64,000 nucleotides of DNA from positions 62,001-126,000 of the forward strand of contig NZ_JXJP01000020.1 of NCBI RefSeq assembly GCF_000826645.1. Reading direction: 5' to 3'. The notes beneath the pieces were generated by a model that saw only the letters and a list, made by a program, of their open reading frames with translations, searched no databases and was not told the origin of the DNA. This document shows, piece by piece, positions 51,346 to 61,348 of this stretch (positions are counted from its first letter, which is position 1; each line of letters starts with the position of its first letter). Position numbers and translations under genes: made by a program. Source of the stretch: Psychroserpens mesophilus (GTDB lineage Bacteria; Bacteroidota; Bacteroidia; Flavobacteriales; Flavobacteriaceae).

Positions 51346-53118
51346 TTAATGTCTGTAAATCTTATCGTAGAGGTTTTGATAAATTCCTTTAATTACTTCT
51401 CGTTTCATTTTCATAGTTGGTGTAAGATGTCCAGCATCGATAGTCCATGCTTCTGGAGTAAGTTCAAATCGCTTAATTTGTTCCCACTTTCCAAATCTTT
51501 TATTGTATTTGTCAACTTCTTTTTGAATTCTTTGAATGATGATCTCAGAATTTGCTATATCTTTTTCGGAAGTTCCAACAGCATGTCCTTTATGTTTAAT
51601 CCAATCCCGTATAAATTCGAAATTTGGTTGAATGATAGCTGCAGGCATTTTTTCACCTTCACCAATAACCATGATTTGCTCAATAAAAAGAGATTGTTTT
51701 AATTCATTTTCCAGTAGTGTAGGAATGATATATTTTCCTCCAGAAGTTTTAAACATTTCTTTTTTCCGACCCGTAATTTTGAGAAAGCCATCCTTATCAA
51801 TTTCGCCTTTGTCACCTGTATGGAAGTAATCATCAGTCATAACGCTAGCCGTTTTTTCAGGATCTTTATAGTAGCCCATCATTACATTTGGTCCTTTAAT
51901 TAGAATTTCTCCATCTTCAGCAATTTTTACTTCTACGTTTCTAATCGGTTTACCAACAGTTCCTACTTTGTAATGCTTTTCTCTGTACATTCCAACGGAA
52001 ACGACAGGAGACGTTTCAGTAAGGCCATAACCTTCCATAACTTGCATGCCACCAGCAGAAAAAACTCTCGACAGACGCGGTTGCAGCGCTGCACTACCAG
52101 AAACCATTGTATTTAGTTCACCACCTAAAGCTTCTCTCCATTTGCTGAAAATTAACTTATTAGCAATTTTTAGTTTAAACTCATACCAGGCTCCATTGGC
52201 TCCATAAGGTTCCCATTGTTCTCCTAAACTCACGGCCCAATAAAATAATTTCTGTTTAATTCCAGTTAGATCATCGGCTTTAAGCATGATTTTATCAAAT
52301 ACTTTTTCAAGTAAACGAGGTACAACACTCATTAAGTGAGGCTTCACTTCTTTAGCATTCTCACCAATTTTATCTAGAGCTTCTGCAAAATAGATACTTG
52401 TGCCAGCATATTGATAAATATATATAAGGACACGCTCAAAAATATGGCATATAGGAAGAAAACTTAATATTCTCGTTTCGCCATCAATTAGTGGTAATCT
52501 AGGGACACTATCTAAAGCGTTACTAGTGATGTTATGATGAGACAACATGACGCCTTTTGGAGTACCAGTAGTTCCAGAAGTATAGATGATTGTGGCTAAA
52601 TCTTCAGGTTTTACGTCGGCTTTACGAGCTTCAACTTCAGCTTGATTGCTTTCATCTTTACCAAGTTCAAACAATTCTGAATAATGTTTGCAGCTTTTTA
52701 TATCATCAAAGGAAAATACGTCTTTCAATTGCGTCTTTGCTTTGATTTTATTCACTTTTTGCAGAACATCTTCATCGGAGATAAAACAGTAAATTGATTC
52801 ACTATGATTTAAAACGTACTCATAATCTTCAGCACTGATGGTTGGATAAATTGGAATATTTTGTGCTCCTATTTGGAGTATTCCTATATCCATAATATTC
52901 CACTCTGTTCTATTAGTTGAAGAAATGACAGCAATTTTATCATTTTTTTTAACACCTAATTTCAATAGTGCTCTACTCACAGCATTTGCTTTGTCAACAT
53001 ATTCTTGGGTAGATGTTGGTATCCATTTTCCATTATATTTGGTGACCAAAGCAGTAGGATTTGGTTTGTTTTCTAACTGGTAATATGGAAAATCAAAAAG
53101 GCGTGTAACATTTGTCAT
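51346..53118 (-). CDS. Long-chain fatty acid-CoA ligase
   Basis: A 590-residue AMP-binding enzyme. Key motifs are IIYTSGTTGTPKGVMLSH near 173-190 (P-loop), YGLTETSPV near 357-365, and TGDKGEIDKDG leading to KITGRKKEMFKTSGGKYI near 435-460. It activates long-chain fatty acids as acyl-CoA/AMP, feeding the beta-oxidation enzymes 1.3 kb away. It is its own transcription unit and lacks the MarR palindrome upstream, so the marR gene may not control it. Confidence 0.92.
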   Translation of the reverse strand: MTNVTRLFDFPYYQLENKPNPTALVTKYNGKWIPTSTQEYVDKANAVSRALLKLGVKKNDKIAVISSTNRTEWNIMDIGILQIGAQNIPIYPTISAEDYEYVLNHSESIYCFISDEDVLQKVNKIKAKTQLKDVFSFDDIKSCKHYSELFELGKDESNQAEVEARKADVKPEDLATIIYTSGTTGTPKGVMLSHHNITSNALDSVPRLPLIDGETRILSFLPICHIFERVLIYIYQYAGTSIYFAEALDKIGENAKEVKPHLMSVVPRLLEKVFDKIMLKADDLTGIKQKLFYWAVSLGEQWEPYGANGAWYEFKLKIANKLIFSKWREALGGELNTMVSGSAALQPRLSRVFSAGGMQVMEGYGLTETSPVVSVGMYREKHYKVGTVGKPIRNVEVKIAEDGEILIKGPNVMMGYYKDPEKTASVMTDDYFHTGDKGEIDKDGFLKITGRKKEMFKTSGGKYIIPTLLENELKQSLFIEQIMVIGEGEKMPAAIIQPNFEFIRDWIKHKGHAVGTSEKDIANSEIIIQRIQKEVDKYNKRFGKWEQIKRFELTPEAWTIDAGHLTPTMKMKREVIKGIYQNLYDKIYRH

Positions 53119-53375
53119 TAGTAATTTTTTATAAGGATATGCAAAATAGTTAATTAATCAAGATATCGCAAATACATACTTTATTGTTTGGAATGGGAGT
53201 ATAAAAAAAGAAGCTATCGTGACATAGCTTCTCATTTAAATTTATCTAACTATAAATAATACTAACTAAAAAACTTAAATATAACCCTATAATTAAATTG
53301 ATCTTAATATAGCTGATAAGTAGATGATAAACTTAATAACAAAAATTGAAGATGTGTTGTAAAAAATCGAAAAAG
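53119..53375. other. 257-bp gap between acyl-CoA ligase and AraC gene
   Basis: The only recognised structure here is the terminator at 53209-53232. I saw no convincing promoter or operator for the acyl-CoA ligase and no reading frame with a start and Shine-Dalgarno-like site. Confidence 0.5.
53209..53232 (-). terminator. Intrinsic terminator of the AraC gene
   Basis: AGAAGCTAT (53209-53217) pairs with ATAGCTTCT (53224-53232), 6-nt loop. On the minus strand it is followed by TTTTTTTATAC. Confidence 0.85.
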
Positions 53376-54179
53376 TTATTTGTTTAAATATTCATTTAGC
53401 AATCGATTGTTGGTATTGAAGTATTTTTTTGGAGATTGATGCATAAATAATTTAAAATCTTTTGTAAAATGAGATCTGTCGTAGTAATTGTACATGAGAA
53501 TTAAATCGTTTAAATCAATTTCCTGACTTTCATACCTTCTCATTAACTTTAAAAACCGATACAGTCGCGTGTATTTTCCAGGAGTTAAACCCACAATTTT
53601 TTTGAATTGATTTTCTAATGTTTTTTGCGAAATTTTTATTTCGTCTAAGATCTCTCGAATGTTTAAAAGGCCATCTTTTTGTTTGATGATTTCTATAGCT
53701 TTATCAATTTCATCAGTATTTTTATTACTGTATAAATTGATATTTTTAAACACATCATTTAGATTTTGAACTATAGCTTCTGAAGAATCTGAGTTTTTAA
53801 TTATCGGTTTTAAGATCAGATATAAGTCATTATTATACTGAGACAGTTGAAGGTGTTTATTGTAAAGTTCTGAAATGTCAGTATTTAAAATTTTAAACAG
53901 AGCAGTTGGATGGAAACTAATTCCGAAAGAGTGGGAAGCTTTTAATGTTAAAAATTGATACGATCTGAAAAATTGACCACTAATTACAAGATCAGTTAAA
54001 GGGGTTTCCGTTTTGTGTGTTATCGTTTTTTGTTCACCATAAAACACACATGTTATATGTGTATTGCCGATAGGAAGCACAGTAGATTCAAATGGAACGC
54101 TTTCATTACTGAATTTCAATTCATAGTATTCTTCTATGATATTTGAAACTGGACTATGGTCAAAATAGTTGAGAGTCAT
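53376..54179 (-). CDS. AraC family transcriptional regulator
   Basis: A 267-residue regulator. Residues 1-150 are an unusual sensor domain of the kind seen in Bacteroidota AraC proteins. The C-terminal AraC HTH (about 165-260) has two helix-turn-helix parts: LLNIREILDEIKISQKTLENQF and DLNDLILMYNYYDRSHFTKDFKLFMHQSPKKYF (shown as ILDEIKISQKTLENQFKKI and DRSHFTKDFKLFMHQSPKKY). No target site or partner gene is obvious. A terminator follows. Confidence 0.88.
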   Translation of the reverse strand: MTLNYFDHSPVSNIIEEYYELKFSNESVPFESTVLPIGNTHITCVFYGEQKTITHKTETPLTDLVISGQFFRSYQFLTLKASHSFGISFHPTALFKILNTDISELYNKHLQLSQYNNDLYLILKPIIKNSDSSEAIVQNLNDVFKNINLYSNKNTDEIDKAIEIIKQKDGLLNIREILDEIKISQKTLENQFKKIVGLTPGKYTRLYRFLKLMRRYESQEIDLNDLILMYNYYDRSHFTKDFKLFMHQSPKKYFNTNNRLLNEYLNK

Positions 54180-54244
54180 TAATATGCTATTTGTAGGTAA
54201 AATAACACATTATTTTTGATTATAAATACTTTATTATTAGAAAA

Positions 54245-57200
54245 TTAGTTATTTTCTATCCACTTTCTGGCATTTACAAAAGCTTCAAGCCATGGTGAAG
54301 CCAGATCCTTTCTCTTTTTTGGATAGTTGGCCCAATTCCACTGAAATGTTGAACGCTCAATATGTGGCATAGTCACTAAATGGCGACCAGTTTTGTCACA
54401 TAGCATAGCCGTGTTAAAATCGGAACCATTCGGATTTGCAGGATAGTCAGCATAACCATATTTTGCTACAATGTTGTATTTGTTTTCTTCATAAGGCAAA
54501 CTAAATTTACCTTCACCATGCGAAATCCAGACACCTAACGTGCTTCCGGCTAGTGTTGAGAGCATAATGGAGTTGTTGTCTTCAATAGTAACAGAGGTAA
54601 AACTACTCTCGTGTTTATGAGAATCATTATGAATCATTTTGCCATGCGTCTCGTGTTCTGGATTAATAAGATCTAACTCCATCCACAACTGACAACCATT
54701 GCATATACCAACCGATAAGGTGTCTTTTCTTTCAAAGAAATTCTTAATGGCTTTATTGGCATTTTCATTGTATTTAATAGCTCCAGCCCAACCTTTAGCT
54801 GAACCTAAAACATCACTATTTGAAAAACCACCAACTGCACCAAGGAATTTAATATCTTCTAGAGTTTCGCGACCAGAAATTAAATCGGTCATGTGAACAT
54901 CTTTAACATCAAATCCTGCGAGATACATAGCATTTGCCATTTCACGCTCAGAGTTACTACCTTTTTCACGTAAAATTGCAGCTTTAGGTCTTGGTTTGCT
55001 ATTATCAATTTCTGGAAGTTTTCCTGTAAAATGTTTTGGAAACTTATAAGTTAACGGTTGAATCGCATAATTTTCAAATCGTGTTTTTGCTAAACCATGG
55101 GCAGTCTGTTTCTGATCGAGCAGGTAAGAGGTTTTAAACCACATGTCTCTTAATCTGGAAATGGTCATGGTAAATACTTCATTGTCGTTAATAATGCTAA
55201 GTACATCGCTTGAAGTGACTTTACCTATGTTGAAAAATTCAATATTTGCTTCTGAAAGAATTGCTTCTACAGACTTATCTTTAGACTGAAAAACCAGACC
55301 TGAATTTTCAGCAAATAGTATTTTGAAAGAATCTTTTTCTTTCAAGTTGGAAAGATCCAATTCGGCTCCTAAATTAGTTTCAGCAAAACAAAGTTCCAGT
55401 AAGGTTGTTATTAAACCGCCTGAAGCCACGTCATGTCCAGCAACAATTTTATCGTCTTTTATGAGTTTCTGAATGGTATTGAAAACGGTTTTAACATATG
55501 AAGCGCTTTGCACGTTAGGAACTTCATTTCCTATGGTGTTTAAAATCTGAGCGAAAGAACTTCCACCTAATTTAAAAGCATCTTGAGAAAGATTAATGTA
55601 GTAGATGTCTCCTGCATTTTTTTGAAGTACAGGCTCAACAACTTTAGTAATATCGTTACAATTTGCAGCTGCAGAAATGATCACAGTTCCAGGTGCAATG
55701 ACTTCACCATCAGGATACTTTTGCTTCATAGATAAGGAATCTTTCCCTGTAGGAACATTGATGCCCAAATCGATAGCGAATTCTGAAATCGCCTGAACCG
55801 CTTCATATAAGCGAGCATCTTCACCTTCGTTTTTGCAGGGCCACATCCAGTTGGCAGATAGTGAAACTGACTGTAAATTATCTTTTAATGGTGCCCAAAT
55901 GATATTTGTTAATGCTTCAGTAATGCTATTTCTGCTTCCTGCTTTCGGATTTACTAATCCGGAAATAGGTGAGTGACCAATTGATGTCGCAATACCTTCT
56001 TTTCCTTTATAATCTAAAGCCATAACACCAACATTGTTGAGTGGTAATTGTAAGGCTCCAGCACATTGTTGCTTAGCAACTTTACCACCAACACAACGAT
56101 CTACCTTATTTGTGAGCCAGTCTTTGCAAGCCACAGCTTCAAGCTGCAGGAGTTGGTCTAAGTAGTTGTAGAAATTATTAGAATCATAGGTAATTGCAAC
56201 ATAATCTCTGGTAACCGTTTTATCGGTCATTATAGTTTTTGGAGAACTTCCAAACATATCACCCAAAGCTAAATCCATGGGTTTATGACCATTAGTTTTA
56301 GATTCAAATGTAAATCGAAAGTCACCAGTAACTTCACCAACATCGTAAATAGGAGCACGTTCTCTATCAGCAATATCGTGTAAGATTTGTAAATGCTCTT
56401 TAGCTATAACCAATCCCATACGTTCTTGAGATTCGTTGCCAATAATTTCTTTATCAGAAAGTGTTGGATCTCCAACAGGTAATTTATCTAAATCTATATG
56501 TCCACCAGTATCTTCTACCAATTCACTTAAACAATTTAAGTGACCACCAGCACCATGATCATGAATGGAAACAATATGATTTTCATCACTTTCAACCATA
56601 CCACGAACCGCATTTGCAGCACGTTTTTGCATTTCAGGATTAGAACGTTGCACAGCGTTGAGTTCAATTCCTGAAGCAAATTCACCAGTATCTGCTGAAG
56701 ATACTGCAGCTCCACCCATTCCGATGCGATAGTTTTCTCCACCTAAAATCACCACTTTATCTCCAGGTTTAGGTGTGTCTTTTAGAGCTTGATCGGCTTT
56801 TCCGTAACCAATGCCACCAGCTTGCATGATAACTTTGTCGTAGCCTAGTTTTCTGTTTTTCTCTTCATGTTCGAAGGTTAAAACTGATCCGCAGATTAAG
56901 GGCTGACCAAATTTGTTTCCAAAGTCTGACGCTCCATTTGAGGCTTTGATTAAAATATCGATTGGTGTTTGATACAACCATTTACGAGCTTCGAATTTTT
57001 GCTCCCAAGGTCTGTCGTTTTCTAATCTTGAATAAGCAGTCATATAAACTGCAGTTCCAGCTAATGGTAAGGATCCTTTTCCTCCAGCCAATCGGTCACG
57101 TATTTCTCCACCTGAACCAGTTGCTGCTCCATTAAAAGGCTCAACTGTTGTTGGGAAATTGTGGGTTTCGGCTTTAAGTGAAATGACAGATTCAAATTCT

Positions 57201-57907
57201 TTAGTTGTATAATAATCAGGAATATCTGCACGTTTAGGAGCAAATTGTTCTACTGTCGGACCTTTTATAAAAGCGACATTATCTTTATATGCTGAAACAA
57301 TATCGTTAGGATGTTGCTTCGATGTTTCTTTGATCATTTTGAAAAGCGAGGTAGGCTTCTCTTCGCCGTCGATAACAAAGGTTCCGTTGAAAATTTTATG
57401 ACGACAATGCTCCGAATTCACCTGGGAAAATCCAAAAACTTCAGAGTCGGTTAACGGTCGGCCGATTTTTTTTGAAACACCTTCCAGATATTCAATTTCT
57501 TCATCATTTAAAGCTAGCCCTTCCTGTTGATTGTAAGCTGAAATATCTTCAATATTAAGAATCGCTTCAGGTTTGATTTCAATGGTAAAAGTGTTTTGAT
57601 GTAAGCCTTTAAATTTTTCAGAAATCATAGGATCATAATCCTCGAAATCTTCAGTAACGTTGACAAACTCTTCAATTCTTACAATATTTAGAATTCCCAT
57701 GTTTTGGGTGATTTCAACAGCATTAGTGCTCCATGGTGTGATCATTGCAGCTCTTGGTCCAACAAAAAAAGCATCGAGAGATGCTTGTTCTATTTTAGGC
57801 TGGTTGCCAAAAAGCCATACCAGTTTTGAGATGGCTTCAGTTGATAATTCTTTTGTGACTTGAACAGCAAATACCTTACTGTTTTGGTTTCCGAAGAAAT
57901 GAATCAT
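54245..57907 (-). CDS. purL: Phosphoribosylformylglycinamidine synthase, large type
   Basis: A 1220-residue enzyme of purine synthesis that converts FGAR, ATP and glutamine to FGAM. The N-terminal FGAM synthase domains include GSGGEIRDRLAGG and PISGLVNPKAGS segments. The C-terminal glutaminase domain has the nucleophile C1069 in GICNGCQ and the H-x-E pair in ISHGEGKF and MPHIERS. This is the long single-chain form, as in E. coli. The gene is a lone unit and no PurR-like operator was seen in the short upstream region. Confidence 0.96.
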   Translation of the reverse strand: MIHFFGNQNSKVFAVQVTKELSTEAISKLVWLFGNQPKIEQASLDAFFVGPRAAMITPWSTNAVEITQNMGILNIVRIEEFVNVTEDFEDYDPMISEKFKGLHQNTFTIEIKPEAILNIEDISAYNQQEGLALNDEEIEYLEGVSKKIGRPLTDSEVFGFSQVNSEHCRHKIFNGTFVIDGEEKPTSLFKMIKETSKQHPNDIVSAYKDNVAFIKGPTVEQFAPKRADIPDYYTTKEFESVISLKAETHNFPTTVEPFNGAATGSGGEIRDRLAGGKGSLPLAGTAVYMTAYSRLENDRPWEQKFEARKWLYQTPIDILIKASNGASDFGNKFGQPLICGSVLTFEHEEKNRKLGYDKVIMQAGGIGYGKADQALKDTPKPGDKVVILGGENYRIGMGGAAVSSADTGEFASGIELNAVQRSNPEMQKRAANAVRGMVESDENHIVSIHDHGAGGHLNCLSELVEDTGGHIDLDKLPVGDPTLSDKEIIGNESQERMGLVIAKEHLQILHDIADRERAPIYDVGEVTGDFRFTFESKTNGHKPMDLALGDMFGSSPKTIMTDKTVTRDYVAITYDSNNFYNYLDQLLQLEAVACKDWLTNKVDRCVGGKVAKQQCAGALQLPLNNVGVMALDYKGKEGIATSIGHSPISGLVNPKAGSRNSITEALTNIIWAPLKDNLQSVSLSANWMWPCKNEGEDARLYEAVQAISEFAIDLGINVPTGKDSLSMKQKYPDGEVIAPGTVIISAAANCNDITKVVEPVLQKNAGDIYYINLSQDAFKLGGSSFAQILNTIGNEVPNVQSASYVKTVFNTIQKLIKDDKIVAGHDVASGGLITTLLELCFAETNLGAELDLSNLKEKDSFKILFAENSGLVFQSKDKSVEAILSEANIEFFNIGKVTSSDVLSIINDNEVFTMTISRLRDMWFKTSYLLDQKQTAHGLAKTRFENYAIQPLTYKFPKHFTGKLPEIDNSKPRPKAAILREKGSNSEREMANAMYLAGFDVKDVHMTDLISGRETLEDIKFLGAVGGFSNSDVLGSAKGWAGAIKYNENANKAIKNFFERKDTLSVGICNGCQLWMELDLINPEHETHGKMIHNDSHKHESSFTSVTIEDNNSIMLSTLAGSTLGVWISHGEGKFSLPYEENKYNIVAKYGYADYPANPNGSDFNTAMLCDKTGRHLVTMPHIERSTFQWNWANYPKKRKDLASPWLEAFVNARKWIENN

Positions 57908-58017
57908 TATGTCTTAGTTTGTGTTGTGTTTTGTAAACTACAAATTTACTTTTTTTCGACGTATTTAGAGCATATTATTGCCTTGAATATTCTGAGTTAT
58001 TCACGTTGTTATTAACT

Positions 58018-58055
58018 AAAAAAGACCAGAGTAATTAAATTATTCTGGCCTTTTT
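58018..58055 (-). terminator. Intrinsic terminator of the secreted endonuclease
   Basis: AAAAAAGACCAGA (58018-58030) pairs imperfectly with TCTGGCCTTTTT (58044-58055). On the minus strand the stem is followed by TCTTTTTT. It lies 19 bp after the endonuclease stop. Confidence 0.75.
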
Positions 58056-58073
58056 AAATCAAATATTTAAAAC

Positions 58074-59975
58074 TTAATTTTTAATAAGTTTTTTGCTGAT
58101 AGTGCTATTACCTTGTGTTACGCGTAATATGTAAATGCCATCAGTTAACTGTTCTGTGTTTAAGGTTGAAGAGTTATGTATAGTTTTAGAGATAACACGT
58201 TTACCTAATACATTATAGACTTCAATTTGTGTTTCTTTTGAAGAATTAAGATCAATATGTAATATATTATTTACCGGATTTGGATACACCTTAAATGCAT
58301 TTAAATCAACTTCATCTAGACTTAAAGTTTGTGTATGCTCACCTAGGTCGTCACAGTTAGCCGCAATATCCCATTCGTTTACGATGTCAAAAGTTGTTGT
58401 TGGTCGATCTACTGTAGGTTTTCTGACTAAAATCGTGTTTTCAGCATAAACAGCTGAGTTTCCTAATTCACCAATGATATCAAGAAGCACATCATTTTTA
58501 AATAAACCAATAGCATCATTTCCATTAAAAGATGTCATATCGTTATTTAGATAGTTGTACTCGGCAGAACAATCATTTGCACCACCATTAGCAACTACAT
58601 ATACATCTCCATTTGTGATTGTTGCTCCATTTGGAAAAGGAAATCCTGAAGTCCAAACTCCAGAACCATTAGCACTTAGCTTGATTGTGTACACTGAAAG
58701 ACTTACGGCTGAGCCAGTAAAATTAGCAATCTCTAATGCTTTGTTACTACCACTTCCTTCTAAATATTCAGAAAAGAAAATATCAATATCACCTCCTGAA
58801 CTTCCGTTGTTGGTTGTAGTTTCGCAATCCTGGTTACTAAAATCTGATTCATTTCCAGAAGCGTCTTTAGCTTTAACTGTAAAGCAATAGTTTGTATCTG
58901 CTGTTAATCCTGTAGCTGTAAATGAAGTTCCAGTAGTATTAAAAGTATTAGTTCCATCAACATAAATATCATATGATGCTACAGCTATATTATCGGTTGA
59001 AGCCGTCCATGTTAAATCGATACTGTTATCTGTTGGGTTAGAAGCTACTAAGTTTGTTGGATCTGTAGGCGCTTCAGTATCTGGAGTGGTGTCCCAAATT
59101 AAAGCCACATACTCTGGATGATCTACAAACGGGTTTCTGTTATTTTGATGGTTGTAAAAAATGTTATTGTTTCGATCGATTTCTTTTTGCGACACAGGAT
59201 CCATTTGATGCCATGTAATTAAGATGTTTAGAAACGGATCTGCTAATCCTTTATTAGGATCATTAACAAACATTGGATATGATGACCATCCTGGCACTTG
59301 ATCTTCATAACGCGTAACAAAGTAAAAATAGATGCGAGCAATATCTCCTTTAAATTCATCTATAGGTTCAAAAACCGTGTTAGAATATCCTGCAGAATAG
59401 CCACTATTTAAATTGTTACCAAGTTTTGAGCCATTTTGAGTCGGATTTGTAATTCCTGACTGATTAGCCAATTGGCTATCATTAACACGGCCAAACGGGA
59501 AGTTTCCTCTGAATCCGTTAACACGACCATCAGCAGGAATTAAATGATGCGCATCGCTATACATTGGAGCTTGTGAACTAAACACCGATTGTGGAATCAC
59601 ATGTTCTTTGTTGTAACAATCCCCTTCACTATTGTAATTACCACATTCATCAGATCCAGGCGTAAAAGTGTATGGGTCTGAACCCGTTGGATTTTCAGAA
59701 TACATGTCTAAAATGGTATTGTCACCATTTGTTTCGTAATAATAATCTCTTTCATAAGTTGAATTGAAATTATCTAATGCATTATAACTTTGTGGATTGT
59801 GCTCTTCTTCAACAGTATTACTTATCTCAGGATCATCAATGTCATTGATGATTTTTTTAAGTTGTGTTTTTAAGGTGTAACCTGTTCCAGTTGCATAATC
59901 GTAATATCCTGCAGGAATTTGTGCCGAAACAGTTAATGTAAAAAGTGTTATTAATATAGTGTAAAAATGCTTCAT
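58074..59975 (-). CDS. Secreted endonuclease I with FN3, LTD-like and T9SS sorting domains
   Basis: A 633-residue protein. I chose ATG 59975 because it begins a signal peptide (MKHFYTILITLFTLTVSAQ); the frame could start 22 codons upstream, which would abolish the signal. An endonuclease I/NucM domain (about 20-310) has GDCYNKEHVIPQSVFS and DAHHLIPADGRVNGFRGN with the ββα-metal-type His. An FN3 domain (about 305-390), a lamin-tail-like domain (about 400-520) and a C-terminal type IX sorting domain (KVYPNPVNNILHIDL, then GIYILRVTQG) follow. It is probably exported by type IX secretion as a DNase or RNase. Confidence 0.88.
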   Translation of the reverse strand: MKHFYTILITLFTLTVSAQIPAGYYDYATGTGYTLKTQLKKIINDIDDPEISNTVEEEHNPQSYNALDNFNSTYERDYYYETNGDNTILDMYSENPTGSDPYTFTPGSDECGNYNSEGDCYNKEHVIPQSVFSSQAPMYSDAHHLIPADGRVNGFRGNFPFGRVNDSQLANQSGITNPTQNGSKLGNNLNSGYSAGYSNTVFEPIDEFKGDIARIYFYFVTRYEDQVPGWSSYPMFVNDPNKGLADPFLNILITWHQMDPVSQKEIDRNNNIFYNHQNNRNPFVDHPEYVALIWDTTPDTEAPTDPTNLVASNPTDNSIDLTWTASTDNIAVASYDIYVDGTNTFNTTGTSFTATGLTADTNYCFTVKAKDASGNESDFSNQDCETTTNNGSSGGDIDIFFSEYLEGSGSNKALEIANFTGSAVSLSVYTIKLSANGSGVWTSGFPFPNGATITNGDVYVVANGGANDCSAEYNYLNNDMTSFNGNDAIGLFKNDVLLDIIGELGNSAVYAENTILVRKPTVDRPTTTFDIVNEWDIAANCDDLGEHTQTLSLDEVDLNAFKVYPNPVNNILHIDLNSSKETQIEVYNVLGKRVISKTIHNSSTLNTEQLTDGIYILRVTQGNSTISKKLIKN

Positions 59976-59982
59976 TGTTGTA

Positions 59983-61197
59983 TTATTTTTTCTTTTCAAG
60001 CAATGCCATATAAAATCCGTCGAATCCAGATTTGTGGGCAAAAACGTTATTTTCTTTTACAAAGGTAAATTCTTTTCCGTGTTCAGATGTTAAAAAAGTG
60101 TCAACTTGTTTTCTGTTTTCTGAAGGTAATACCGAACATGTAGCATAAACCAATTTGCCACCAGGTTTTACAATGCGAGAATATTGTTGTAAAATCTCTT
60201 GCTGTGTCTTTTTAATATCTTCAATAAATTCAGGTTGCAGTTTCCATTTGGCATCAGGATTTCGTCTTAAAACCCCTAATCCGGAGCAAGGTGCATCAAT
60301 TAAAACGCGATCTGCTTTATCATATAATTTTTTGATGACTTTAGTCGATTCGATGGCTCTGGTTTCAATGTTAAACGCACCATTTCGTTTCGCTCTACGT
60401 TTCAACTCATTGAGTTTGTTTCCGTAGATATCTAAAGCAATGACCTGACCTTTATTATCCATTAGAGAAGCCAAGTGCAATGTTTTTCCTCCAGCTCCAG
60501 CGCAAGTATCTACAACACGCATTCCTGGTTGCACATCTAAAAATTCAGCAACTAATTGAGACGATGCATCCTGAACTTCAAAATGGCCATTTTTAAACGC
60601 TTCCGTTTGAAAGACATTAGCACGTTCTATTAATCGTAAGGCATTTGGATAGCCTTTGATGGCTTCGGTTTCTAAACCAAGATCAAAGAGTTCAGATTGT
60701 AATTTTTCTTTAGTCGTTTTTAAGGTGTTTACTCTTAAAATAACATCAGCCTGTTCATTTAAAGCTGAAATTTCTTTCGACCAAACAGATTCTCCAAGCT
60801 CTTTAACTCCGAGCTCATCCATCCAGTCTGCAATAGACTCTTTATACTTTCTAGTTTTAGATAATTCGTCAAAACGACCTTTAATTTTTCGAGTAGGAGT
60901 CGATTCAAAATAGCTCCAATCTGGTAATTTAATGCCTCTTAATGTTGCCCAAACCGCGAAAATTCGCCAAATATTATCTCGATCATAAGGCGCTTTTACT
61001 TCCGCAATTTCTGAGTATAAGCGTTTCCATCTAACGATGTCATATGTAGTTTCTGCAACAAAGGCTCTGTCGCGACTTCCCCAACGTTTATCACGTTTAA
61101 GGAGTTGTTGTATGACTTTATCTGCATATTTTCCTTCATTGAAGATTAAGGTTAATCCATCAATAACAGCAAAACATAAATTTCTGTGTAAACGCAT
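59983..61197 (-). CDS. rsmB: RsmB/NOP-family rRNA cytosine-C5 methyltransferase
   Basis: A 404-residue methyltransferase. An N-terminal NusB-like RNA-binding region precedes the SAM-binding core (motif I VVDTCAGAGGKTLHLASL near 229-246). The catalytic cysteine lies in DAPCSGLGVLRRNPDAKW and a second conserved Cys in YATCSVLPSEN. It methylates 16S rRNA C967 or a similar site. It is 7 bp upstream of the endonuclease ATG. The exact target is inferred from the family. Confidence 0.88.
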   Translation of the reverse strand: MRLHRNLCFAVIDGLTLIFNEGKYADKVIQQLLKRDKRWGSRDRAFVAETTYDIVRWKRLYSEIAEVKAPYDRDNIWRIFAVWATLRGIKLPDWSYFESTPTRKIKGRFDELSKTRKYKESIADWMDELGVKELGESVWSKEISALNEQADVILRVNTLKTTKEKLQSELFDLGLETEAIKGYPNALRLIERANVFQTEAFKNGHFEVQDASSQLVAEFLDVQPGMRVVDTCAGAGGKTLHLASLMDNKGQVIALDIYGNKLNELKRRAKRNGAFNIETRAIESTKVIKKLYDKADRVLIDAPCSGLGVLRRNPDAKWKLQPEFIEDIKKTQQEILQQYSRIVKPGGKLVYATCSVLPSENRKQVDTFLTSEHGKEFTFVKENNVFAHKSGFDGFYMALLEKKK

Positions 61198-61287
61198 TAT
61201 AAAAAATTAAGCATGCAAAGGTACATTAAAAGTTGAAATATTGAAGTGTTTCTAAGAAAGTGTTACCTTTTGAAAAAATAAAACCTA

Positions 61288-61318
61288 GCGCAAGTTTTTA
61301 TTTTTAAACGCATCTAAA
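61288..61318 (+). promoter_or_regulatory. ECF-type promoter of the sigma factor gene
   Basis: GCGCAAGTT (61288-61296), 14-bp spacer, CATCTAAA (61311-61318). It is one of four copies of GCRCAAGTT-N14-CATCTAAA in the last 2.6 kb, each upstream of a transcription unit. Its position before the ECF sigma gene implies autoactivation. Confidence 0.85.
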
Positions 61319-61348
61319 TTTAACAACGTAAAATTTAGTTATTTTTTT

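Noticed and set aside
59976-60041. Longer N-terminus of the endonuclease
   Set aside because: The extra 22 residues precede a clean signal peptide and would hide it; the upstream methyltransferase stop is also inside that stretch.
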